A stretch of DNA of 64,000 bases from contig CACMJT010000003.1 of NCBI GenBank assembly GCA_902614065.1, positions 1 through 64,000 of the forward strand, written 5' to 3'. Both the position numbers and the translations under genes were made by a program. This document shows, in pieces, positions 24,180 through 31,299 of the stretch. The stretch comes from an uncultured Bacteroidota bacterium (GTDB lineage Bacteria; Bacteroidota; Bacteroidia; Flavobacteriales; Flavobacteriaceae). The notes under the pieces are model-generated. The model ran no database searches and was not told the origin of the DNA. It saw only the letters and a program-made list of their open reading frames with translations. Position 1 is the first letter of the stretch; each line of letters opens with the position of its first letter.

Positions 24180-25153
24180 AAAAATACTTAGTTGTCATAT
24201 ATGTTGTTTTTTTTCTTCAATCTTGTGAGGACAATAAAGTTGTTTACAAACCAGAGTCATCTGCACGAATTAATTCAATAACAGTTGTAGTTGATAATGA
24301 CAGCTGGAACAACACAATTGGAGATAAAATAAGAAATTTATACGCAGATGAATATGAGGGGCTTCCACAAATAGAGGAAAGATTCACATTAAAACAAATG
24401 CCTTATGAAGCATTTAGTGGTTTTTCAAGATCAAGCCGCAACATTATATTTATTAATAAAAAATCTAACCCAGAATTCTTTTTCGAGGTTGATAAATATG
24501 CAAGACCACAAATATACCTCGAGATAAAAGGGAACAGTATAAAATCCATATTAGAGCAGATCGATAAATCCAAAAAAGAAGCAATCAATAAATTCACAAA
24601 TGGTGAGATTGAAGAAAGTAAAAGAAGAATTCTAAAATCCCCTTTAAAAGACACAAAGGCTATGGATGATTTTTTAATAAATATGAAAATGCCATCTGCG
24701 TATAGTTTATACAAAAAAGACAAAAACTTTATTTGGTATCAAAAACAAATTCAAAAAGGGCACTCTAACATAATTGTAACAAAACTTCCCAGCCAAAAAA
24801 ACATTTTTGAGTATAACATTCCAAACCTAATAAAGCTAAGAGATTCCATTGGTGAAGTTTTCTTGCCAGGTAGAAATCCAGAAAGTTTTATGATTAGTGA
24901 AAAAGAGTATTTGCCTTATCAAAAAAAGGTAAACTATTATGGAATAAAAATGCTTGAAACCCGAGGAACATGGGAGGTGAAAGGAGATTTTATGGGAGGC
25001 CCTTTTTTAAATTATCTGATTGAAGACAAATTAAATGATAGAGTTCTTTTTGTCGAAGGATTTGTGTTTGCACCATCAAAAAGAAAAAGGGATAATATTA
25101 TTGAATTAGAAGCAATTATTAAGTCATTAAAGCTTAAAAAAGAATTTAATTAG
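24176..25153 (+). CDS. DUF4837 family lipoprotein
   Basis: A 325-aa predicted lipoprotein: a short signal with the lipobox Leu-Gln-Ser-Cys at 14-17. The body resembles the DUF4837 family of Bacteroidota, with Ser-Trp-Asn-Asn near the start of the mature protein, Phe-Ser-Arg-Ser-Ser-Arg-Asn, and Arg-Gly-Thr-Trp-Glu followed by Met-Gly-Gly-Pro-Phe near residue 260. Its function is unknown; such lipoproteins sit in the envelope. It is translationally coupled to pgk, and its 3' end overlaps convergent tatA by 8 bp. Confidence 0.8.
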   Translation: MKKYLVVIYVVFFLQSCEDNKVVYKPESSARINSITVVVDNDSWNNTIGDKIRNLYADEYEGLPQIEERFTLKQMPYEAFSGFSRSSRNIIFINKKSNPEFFFEVDKYARPQIYLEIKGNSIKSILEQIDKSKKEAINKFTNGEIEESKRRILKSPLKDTKAMDDFLINMKMPSAYSLYKKDKNFIWYQKQIQKGHSNIIVTKLPSQKNIFEYNIPNLIKLRDSIGEVFLPGRNPESFMISEKEYLPYQKKVNYYGIKMLETRGTWEVKGDFMGGPFLNYLIEDKLNDRVLFVEGFVFAPSKRKRDNIIELEAIIKSLKLKKEFN

Positions 25154-25331
25154 AATCGTCTTTGTTTTCTTCTTTTTCCTCTTCTTTGGTTGCTTTTTTA
25201 AATTCTTTTATTCCCTTGCCAAAACCGCCCATTAACTCAGGAATTTTCTTCCCGCCAAACAATAAGAGAACAACTAGTAGTATAATAATTATTTGCCAAG
25301 GTCCAATTGCATATAGTAAATATAAGTTCAT
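25146..25331 (-). CDS. tatA: Twin-arginine translocase subunit TatA/TatE
   Basis: A 61-aa pore subunit of the Tat folded-protein exporter. It has one N-terminal membrane helix ([12 protein letters not shown]), then the Phe-Gly-Gly-Lys-Lys-Ile-Pro-Glu-Leu hinge and an amphipathic helix with Gly-Lys-Gly-Ile-Lys-Glu-Phe-Lys-Lys. A Glu/Lys-rich tail follows. No tatC is adjacent. It converges with the DUF4837 gene with an 8-bp overlap and is divergent from the M23 peptidase gene. Confidence 0.93.
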   Translation of the reverse strand: MNLYLLYAIGPWQIIIILLVVLLLFGGKKIPELMGGFGKGIKEFKKATKEEEKEENKDDSN

Positions 25332-25404
25332 ACTAGATATTTAGTGCTAATTTAAAAATAAAATTTACTCTTTCATTGATTGTAATGCAAAACTTACTGT
25401 TTGT

Positions 25405-25412
25405 TATATTTG
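25405..25412 (+). promoter_or_regulatory. M23 peptidase gene promoter -7 element (TATATTTG)
   Basis: A TAnnTTTG match ending 9 bases before the ATG at 25422. A TTG at 25380-25382, with a 22-base spacer, could serve as the -33 element. Confidence 0.6.
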
Positions 25413-25421
25413 TTGTTCTAG

Positions 25422-26276
25422 ATGGAAAATTCAAAAAAAAAGAGCACAAGAAAGAAGGATCCTAAAAATTACAGGCTAGTTATTCAGGAGGAAAAAACCT
25501 ATGAAGAAAAGTTTTCTCTCAAACTGTCTAGGTCCAACGTTTTTTTAATAGGCACATTTATCTCGTTAATTATTATATCAATCACAACTGTTATTATTTT
25601 TTTTACGCCTGTCCGCGAATATATCCCAGGCTATGACACAACAAAAATGAGAGTACAGGCAATTAACAACCTGGAAAAATTAGACTCTTTAATCAATCAA
25701 TTGTCTACAAACGAAAACTACCTTGAATCTGTTTTCAAAACAATAAATGGAGAAGAATACAAGAACATTTATACAAATGAGAGTCAACGGATTAGTGTAG
25801 ATCTTTCGGAGTTAGACATGAGCCTTAGAGCGGAGGATTCAATTCTTAGAAAAATTGTTGAAAGAGAAGACAAGTTTAACGTTATTGAGTCTGAAACTCA
25901 AAAACTTAATTTAGAAATGTCTCCACCTGTTAGAGGAATAATTATAGACTCATTCAACACATCTGCAAAACATTACGGGGTAGATATTGTTCTAAAAGAA
26001 CAAACTCCTGTAAAAGCCATCGCTGATGGAATAGTCCTACTCTCAGAATGGACAATGGATTCAGGACACACGGTCATTGTTTATCACAGAGATCAACTGA
26101 CCAGTGTTTACAAACACAACTATCTTTCAAAAGTTAAAACAGGAGATTACGTAAAACAGGGTCAAGTGGTTGCTCTTTCCGGAAATACCGGAGAACTAAC
26201 CAGTGGTCCTCACCTGCATTTTGAGCTATGGGATTCAAATGGCCCAATAAACCCTGAGGACTTTATTATTTTTTAA
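25422..26276 (+). CDS. M23 family murein endopeptidase, membrane-anchored
   Basis: A 284-aa protein with a Lys/Arg-rich cytoplasmic start, one membrane helix (about residues 43-65), a coiled-coil-like linker and a C-terminal LytM/M23 domain. The zinc site is complete: His-Tyr-Gly-Val-Asp near 185-189 and His-Leu-His-Phe near 266-269, with His in Tyr-Lys-His. It should cut peptidoglycan cross-links in the periplasm. It has its own promoter and is followed after 6 bp by the GH3-like gene. Confidence 0.92.
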   Translation: MENSKKKSTRKKDPKNYRLVIQEEKTYEEKFSLKLSRSNVFLIGTFISLIIISITTVIIFFTPVREYIPGYDTTKMRVQAINNLEKLDSLINQLSTNENYLESVFKTINGEEYKNIYTNESQRISVDLSELDMSLRAEDSILRKIVEREDKFNVIESETQKLNLEMSPPVRGIIIDSFNTSAKHYGVDIVLKEQTPVKAIADGIVLLSEWTMDSGHTVIVYHRDQLTSVYKHNYLSKVKTGDYVKQGQVVALSGNTGELTSGPHLHFELWDSNGPINPEDFIIF

Positions 26277-26282
26277 CAGCCT

Positions 26283-27794
26283 ATGATTAGTCTTATTGCA
26301 AAGATTGTAGCTCATCTTAGGGTTCATAAAATAAAAAAAACATATACAAAATCCAGTAAAATTCAAGAGGACATACTCAGCAGGTTGCTTAAAAAAGCGA
26401 TGAAGACAAAATTTGGAAAAGACCATGGTTTCAAGAAGATTTCAAATTATGATAATTTCAAAGAAAAGGTTCCAATCAGGGATTACGAATCCTTTAAACA
26501 TTATATAAATGACATCCAAAAGGGTCAAGAAAATATACTTTGGCCAGGCAAGCCCAAGTACTTGGCCAAAACATCAGGAACAACAAGCGGGGTTAAACTT
26601 ATTCCAATAACAAAAGAATCTTTGCCTTTTCATATAAATTCCTCAAGAGATGCAATACTTTTTTATATTAAACAAACTGGAGATAGCGGGTTTTTAAATG
26701 GTAAAAATATTTTTATTCAAGGCTCACCGGTGCTAAAACAATTGAATGGGATTTTCATAGGCAGACTCTCGGGAATCGTAGCCCATCATGTTCCAAAGTA
26801 TTTACAAGCCAGAAATCTACCTACAATGAAGACTAATTCAATAGATGATTGGGAGTCAAAAATTGACGCTATTTGTGAAGAGACATGCGATAAAGACTTA
26901 AGAGTAATCGGAGGAATACCATCATGGGTACAGATGTATTTGGAGAGGCTGTTGCATAACAAAAAAGAAAAAAAAGTAATTGACTTATTTAAGAACCTTT
27001 CGCTATTTGTATACGGTGGAGTAAATTTTGAGCCATACAAAAGAATTTTCTTAAAACTCATTGGTAGAAAAATTAATACAATTGAATATTATCCTGCATC
27101 AGAGGGTTTTTTTGCATACCAAAATGATCAGAATGACTCCTCACTTCTTTTGCAGTATAATTCTGAAATTTTTTATGAGTTTGTAGAGGCTGATCAGATT
27201 GAAAAAAAACATCCGAACCGATTGAATCTTTCACAGGTTGTGCTTAATAAAAATTACGTAATGATAATTTCGTCAAATGCAGGTTTATGGGCCTATAATA
27301 CGGGTGATACTGTTATGTTCAAATCACTTAATCCACCAAAAATAATTGTAACAGGAAGATATAAGCACTATATATCAGCGTTTGGAGAGCATGTTATTTC
27401 TTCTGAAGTAGAGCAAAGTATAAAGTTTGCAATTGCCGAAACCAAACTTGTGGTCAAAGAATTTACTGTAGCACCAATGATTGATGTTTCAAAACCGGAC
27501 TTGCCTCACCATGAGTGGTGGATTGAATTTGATAAAGGCACCAATCCTAGTGATAAATTTGCAGAAATTGTTGATTCTGAAATGAAGAATCAAAATATAT
27601 ATTACAAGGACTTGGTAGATGGAAAGGTTTTACAACCACTAAAGGTGGTTAATGTGCCAACAGGATTATTTAAGAAATACATGAAATCCTTAGGTAAATT
27701 AGGGGGCCAAAATAAAGTCCCAAGATTATCAAATAACAGAGATTTTGTTACAGGTTTAAATAAGTACATTAAAAAAACAGAATCTAAAAATTAA
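26283..27794 (+). CDS. GH3 auxin-responsive promoter family protein
   Basis: A 503-aa member of the ANL/GH3 adenylate-forming group. The phosphate loop Lys-Thr-Ser-Gly-Thr-Thr-Ser-Gly-Val-Lys lies near residues 95-104, Tyr-Tyr-Pro-Ala-Ser-Glu-Gly-Phe-Phe near 269-277, and Tyr-Asn-Thr-Gly-Asp-Thr-Val near 338-344. Plant GH3 enzymes join amino acids to acyl substrates; the bacterial substrates are unknown. This family is common in flavobacteria next to M23 peptidase and tatA genes, as here. Confidence 0.9.
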   Translation: MISLIAKIVAHLRVHKIKKTYTKSSKIQEDILSRLLKKAMKTKFGKDHGFKKISNYDNFKEKVPIRDYESFKHYINDIQKGQENILWPGKPKYLAKTSGTTSGVKLIPITKESLPFHINSSRDAILFYIKQTGDSGFLNGKNIFIQGSPVLKQLNGIFIGRLSGIVAHHVPKYLQARNLPTMKTNSIDDWESKIDAICEETCDKDLRVIGGIPSWVQMYLERLLHNKKEKKVIDLFKNLSLFVYGGVNFEPYKRIFLKLIGRKINTIEYYPASEGFFAYQNDQNDSSLLLQYNSEIFYEFVEADQIEKKHPNRLNLSQVVLNKNYVMIISSNAGLWAYNTGDTVMFKSLNPPKIIVTGRYKHYISAFGEHVISSEVEQSIKFAIAETKLVVKEFTVAPMIDVSKPDLPHHEWWIEFDKGTNPSDKFAEIVDSEMKNQNIYYKDLVDGKVLQPLKVVNVPTGLFKKYMKSLGKLGGQNKVPRLSNNRDFVTGLNKYIKKTESKN

Positions 27795-27810
27795 GCTTTA
27801 ATTTTAGTTT

Positions 27811-29079
27811 GTGAATATTTTAATCGTTGGTTCTGGAGCTAGAGAAAGTGCATTCATTTGGAAATTAAACCAATCTAAGAAAGGCATTAAATTATTCTCA
27901 ATAAACCCAAATGCTGGCGCAGCAGAATTTTCCACGCCCATATATACAGAAAAGGAGGATTTAGAATTAATCAAATCTAAAGTAGTTGAACATAAAATAG
28001 ATATGGTTTTAGTTGGCCCTGAAATTCCTTTGATTAACGGGATACAAGATTTTTTAAAAAATGATCCAAGCACTAAAAAAACATCAGTTATTGGACCCTC
28101 AAAGAAAGGCGCACAGTTGGAGGGAAGCAAAGATTTTGCTAAAAACTTTATGGCGAAATATAACATCCCCACAGCGAGTTATAAGTCATTTTCGCAGGCT
28201 GAAATTCAAGAGGGGTTAAAATATTTAGACACAATTAATTCACCTTATGTTTTAAAAGCTGACGGTCCTGCAGCTGGTAAAGGGGTGTTAATAATAGATG
28301 ACTTAGATGAAGCAAAGATTCAACTGGAGGACATGCTGCTTGGCAAGTTTGGAGAATCATCAAAGACTGTTGTTGTTGAGGAATTTCTTGACGGAATTGA
28401 AATGTCATGTTTTGTCTTATTTGATGGAAAAAATTACAAGGTTCTACCATATGCAAAGGATTACAAAAGAATAGGTGAAAACGACACGGGACTTAATACT
28501 GGTGGGATGGGCTCGGTTTCACCCGTGCCATTTCTTGATAATAAATTAAAGCAAAAAATTGAAAATAAAATTATAAAACCAACTGTTGAGGGAATTAAAA
28601 ATGAGAATATAGATTATAAAGGGTTTATTTTTATTGGCTTGATAAATGTTAAAAATGAGCCATACGTTATTGAATATAACGTTAGAATGGGAGACCCCGA
28701 AACACAAGTGGTCTTGTCAAGATTAAAAAATGATTTTGTAGATGTTTTAACTTGTTGCGAAAACCAAACCCTAGATAAGATAGACTTCCATTTTGACATG
28801 AAAACCTATACAAATGTTGTTTTAGCATCAGGGGGGTACCCAGAAAAATATGAAAAAGGAAAAAGAATAACAGGCCTTGATAATGTTTCCGAAAGTACCA
28901 TATTTCATGCCGGAACAATAAAAAAAGACAATAATATATATACCAATGGAGGAAGGGTGCTGTCAATTGTTTCATCTGCCCCTAAAATGAAGGAGGCACT
29001 AAGAAAATCATACAATACAATTTCTAAAATAGACTTTGAAGGCAAGACTTTTCGTAAAGATATTGGATTTGACCTATAA
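27811..29079 (+). CDS. purD: Phosphoribosylamine--glycine ligase
   Basis: It makes glycinamide ribonucleotide in purine synthesis. It is a 422-aa ATP-grasp enzyme: N-terminal Val-Gly-Ser-Gly-Ala-Arg-Glu, Val-Leu-Val-Gly-Pro-Glu-Ile-Pro-Leu near 67-75, ATP-grasp Lys-Ala-Asp-Gly-Pro-Ala-Ala-Gly-Lys-Gly-Val near 149-159, and Glu-Tyr-Asn-Val-Arg-Met-Gly-Asp-Pro-Glu near 288-297. The start is GTG at 27811. The 3' end overlaps the small convergent membrane-protein gene by 6 bp. Confidence 0.97.
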   Translation: MNILIVGSGARESAFIWKLNQSKKGIKLFSINPNAGAAEFSTPIYTEKEDLELIKSKVVEHKIDMVLVGPEIPLINGIQDFLKNDPSTKKTSVIGPSKKGAQLEGSKDFAKNFMAKYNIPTASYKSFSQAEIQEGLKYLDTINSPYVLKADGPAAGKGVLIIDDLDEAKIQLEDMLLGKFGESSKTVVVEEFLDGIEMSCFVLFDGKNYKVLPYAKDYKRIGENDTGLNTGGMGSVSPVPFLDNKLKQKIENKIIKPTVEGIKNENIDYKGFIFIGLINVKNEPYVIEYNVRMGDPETQVVLSRLKNDFVDVLTCCENQTLDKIDFHFDMKTYTNVVLASGGYPEKYEKGKRITGLDNVSESTIFHAGTIKKDNNIYTNGGRVLSIVSSAPKMKEALRKSYNTISKIDFEGKTFRKDIGFDL

Positions 29080-29304
29080 GAAAGAGTGGGCCGTCACATC
29101 TTTATTCTCTTCACCAGACTTATCAAACTTTAACAACTGGAGCGTCCAATAAATAAGAGCACCACTGATAACGAGTATGAGAGAAAAGTTGATAGCATTT
29201 TGAAAAAGCCAATTAGAGATCTCTAAACGAATAAAATCAAAAGGAATAAATAATACCTCTACGAACAGAAACTCAATTGCAGCAAATAAATCTTTAACTT
29301 CCAT
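29074..29304 (-). CDS. Small membrane protein (76 aa), conserved flavobacterial type
   Basis: It has a Phe/Leu/Ile-rich N-terminal half, one clear membrane helix (Phe-Ser-Leu-Ile-Leu-Val-Ile-Ser-Gly-Ala-Leu-Ile-Tyr-Trp, about 42-55) and a charged Asp/Lys/Glu tail. It resembles the short protein found beside purD in many flavobacteria (I believe the DUF6341 type, sometimes misnamed uracil phosphoribosyltransferase). Its function is unknown. It converges with purD with a 6-bp overlap. Confidence 0.7.
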   Translation of the reverse strand: MEVKDLFAAIEFLFVEVLFIPFDFIRLEISNWLFQNAINFSLILVISGALIYWTLQLLKFDKSGEENKDVTAHSFL

Positions 29305-29317
29305 AACAAATGCATTA

Positions 29318-29325
29318 CAAATTTA
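29318..29325 (-). promoter_or_regulatory. Minus-strand promoter -7 element (TAAATTTG) for the small membrane-protein gene
   Basis: It matches TAnnTTTG and ends 13 bases before the ATG at 29304. It lies only 3 bp from a plus-strand element of the same type, so the two promoters overlap. Confidence 0.5.
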
Positions 29326-29328
29326 ATC

Positions 29329-29336
29329 TAATTTTG
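29329..29336 (+). promoter_or_regulatory. Plus-strand promoter -7 element (TAATTTTG) for the DUF4254 gene
   Basis: It matches TAnnTTTG, 26 bases upstream of ATG 29363. It is back to back with the minus-strand element at 29318-29325. Confidence 0.5.
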
Positions 29337-29362
29337 TTTATTGTTTATATATTTAGTTATAA

Positions 29363-29974
29363 ATGTCAGTAAGTTCAACCTGTAATAAAGTATTTAAAAT
29401 AGCGATCGATGATTATCATAAGGTGAACTCTGTAGACGCAGAAAACAAAAACCCATTTAAAGACTCTTCATCACTTGAAAAAATTATTTATGATAAGTGT
29501 TGGATTGACACGGTTCAGTGGCATTTAGAAGACATCATCAGAAAACCAAACATTGAACCTCACAAGGCTTTAAAAATTAAAAGGAGGATCGATTCTAGCA
29601 ACCAAGAGAGGACTGACATGGTTGAAGAATTAGATGATTATTTTTTCAAAAAATTTTCGAATAAAAAACTTGAAAAAAACACAATTTTGAATACAGAAAC
29701 ACCAGCATGGGCTGTTGATCGGTTGTCTATTTTGTCTTTAAAAATATATCACATGAAAGAGGAAGCTGAAAGAGATTCTGCATCTGAAGATCATCGAAAA
29801 AAATGCTCAGTAAAACTAAATGTTTTAATGGAACAACAAGTAAACTTATCCACAGCAATAGATCAATTATTTGATAACATTTCAAATGGAAAAGTGAGAA
29901 TAGCAACTTACAAGCAAATGAAAATGTATAATGATGAATCTCTAAATCCAGAGCTTTACTCACAAAATGATTAA
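29363..29974 (+). CDS. DUF4254 domain-containing protein
   Basis: A 203-aa soluble, mostly helical protein. Asn-Pro-Phe near residue 30, Trp-His-Leu-Glu-Asp-Ile-Ile-Arg near 52-59, and Lys-Arg-Arg-Ile-Asp-Ser-Ser-Asn-Gln-Glu-Arg-Thr-Asp near 68-80 match the DUF4254 family of Bacteroidota. Its function is unknown. The stop overlaps the downstream glycosyltransferase start by 8 bp. That pairing with a GT9 enzyme suggests a role in lipopolysaccharide core or surface glycan work. Confidence 0.85.
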   Translation: MSVSSTCNKVFKIAIDDYHKVNSVDAENKNPFKDSSSLEKIIYDKCWIDTVQWHLEDIIRKPNIEPHKALKIKRRIDSSNQERTDMVEELDDYFFKKFSNKKLEKNTILNTETPAWAVDRLSILSLKIYHMKEEAERDSASEDHRKKCSVKLNVLMEQQVNLSTAIDQLFDNISNGKVRIATYKQMKMYNDESLNPELYSQND

Positions 29975-31001
29975 TGAAAAAAAAACATTAATTTTTAGAT
30001 TTTCATCAATGGGGGATGTCGTTATGACAATACCTGTTCTCAGATGTTTGGAGAAAAAGTATCCTAATGAAAAATTTATTTTTGTAACAAGAAAAAAGTT
30101 TGCTCCTTTTTTCACAGAATTTAACAACATTACATTTTTTGAGGCCGATTTTAAAAATAGACATAGAGGGTTTTTCGGGCTTTTAAGGTTATTTAGAGAT
30201 TTAAAAAAAACAAACCCAACTAAAGTTGCTGACCTTCATAACGTATTAAGAACTAGGGTCCTAAAACTTTTATTTCAACTATCATTTCATAATGTAGTTT
30301 CTGTTGATAAAAAACGAAATGAAAGAAAAGCTCTAACACGAAAAAAAAACAAAATATTCAAGCCACTAACTTCGGTTCATTTTAATTATCAAGAAGTGTT
30401 TAATAAGCTCGGGTATAACATTGATTTAACTAGAGACCACCGTTTCCCACCGTCTAAAAACTTTAGTTTAAATACTGATAAAGTTGAACTTAAGAATAGA
30501 AATATTATAGGTATTGCTCCCTTTGCCAAGTATTCAACAAAGATGTATCCTTTAGATTTGATGCAGAAAATAGTTGGTTTTCTAGATCAAAAGCATACGG
30601 TTTTTTTATTTGGATTTGGAAAATTTGAGATGGGTATAATTGAAAAGTGGTCCCAAGCATTTAAAAATGTTTATTCTTGTTCAAGTTTTGGTGGTTTTGA
30701 AAATGAGATTGCAATAATTTCAAATTTAGACTTGATGGTTTCAATGGATTCTGCCAATGGTCATATAGCATCCATTTACAACATACCTGTTATTACTATG
30801 TGGGGACTAACTCATCCCTACACTGGTTTCACAACTTTTAATTCAGACCCAGAAAACCAACTTTGTGTTGATAGAGAAAAGTATCCTTTGGTTCCAAATT
30901 CTATTTATGGCAACAAGGAACTTAAGGGTTATGAAGATGCAATGAGATCTATAAGCTATAATGAGGTTTTAGCAAGAGTTGAGACCAATTTAAATCACTA
31001 G
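29967..31001 (+). CDS. Glycosyltransferase family 9 (heptosyltransferase-like)
   Basis: A 344-aa cytoplasmic enzyme. Its N-terminus (Arg-Phe-Ser-Ser-Met-Gly-Asp-Val-Val-Met-Thr-Ile-Pro-Val) is the hallmark of ADP-heptose:LPS heptosyltransferases (GT9). The C-terminal half has Met-Asp-Ser-Ala-Asn-Gly-His-Ile-Ala near 253-261 and Trp-Gly-Leu-Thr-His-Pro, also family features. It likely adds a sugar to the lipopolysaccharide core. It is coupled to the DUF4254 gene and its 3' end overlaps the convergent ferredoxin gene by 4 bp. Confidence 0.9.
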   Translation: MINEKKTLIFRFSSMGDVVMTIPVLRCLEKKYPNEKFIFVTRKKFAPFFTEFNNITFFEADFKNRHRGFFGLLRLFRDLKKTNPTKVADLHNVLRTRVLKLLFQLSFHNVVSVDKKRNERKALTRKKNKIFKPLTSVHFNYQEVFNKLGYNIDLTRDHRFPPSKNFSLNTDKVELKNRNIIGIAPFAKYSTKMYPLDLMQKIVGFLDQKHTVFLFGFGKFEMGIIEKWSQAFKNVYSCSSFGGFENEIAIISNLDLMVSMDSANGHIASIYNIPVITMWGLTHPYTGFTTFNSDPENQLCVDREKYPLVPNSIYGNKELKGYEDAMRSISYNEVLARVETNLNH

Positions 31002-31285
31002 ACATCATCAAAATCTATTGTTATTTCACCACTTAATGGTTTTGAAATACAAGCAAGTACAAACCCTTCGTCTTGCTCTTCATCAGAAAGCGCATATTCA
31101 TCCTCCATTTGAGCCTTGCCTGATACAACCTTACAAATACAGGTTGTACAAATGCCACCTTGACATGAGTGTGGAGCATCAATTCCGTTTTCTAAAGCAC
31201 CATCTAAGATGGTTTTATCAGAATCCATTACAAACTCATGTTTTTCATCATCTAAAATTACTGTTACATTTGTAGTGTCTGCCAT
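30998..31285 (-). CDS. Plant-type [2Fe-2S] ferredoxin
   Basis: A 95-aa electron carrier. The iron-sulfur ligands are Cys41, Cys46 and Cys49 in Cys-x4-Cys-x2-Cys, plus Cys79; a fifth Cys at 51 is extra. The fold matches the ferredoxin domain of PaaE/phenylacetyl-CoA epoxidase reductases and stand-alone flavobacterial ferredoxins. Its redox partner is not adjacent. It is divergent from sprE/porW, with only 14 bp between the two start codons, so their promoters must lie in each other's coding region. Confidence 0.92.
   Translation of the reverse strand: MADTTNVTVILDDEKHEFVMDSDKTILDGALENGIDAPHSCQGGICTTCICKVVSGKAQMEDEYALSDEEQDEGFVLACISKPLSGEITIDFDDV
31265..31272 (+). promoter_or_regulatory. Possible sprE/porW promoter -7 element (TACATTTG) inside the ferredoxin gene
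   Basis: It matches TAnnTTTG 27 bases upstream of the sprE/porW ATG. It falls inside the first codons of the divergent ferredoxin gene because the gap is only 14 bp. Confidence 0.4.
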
Positions 31286-31299
31286 ATTCGTGCAATGAT

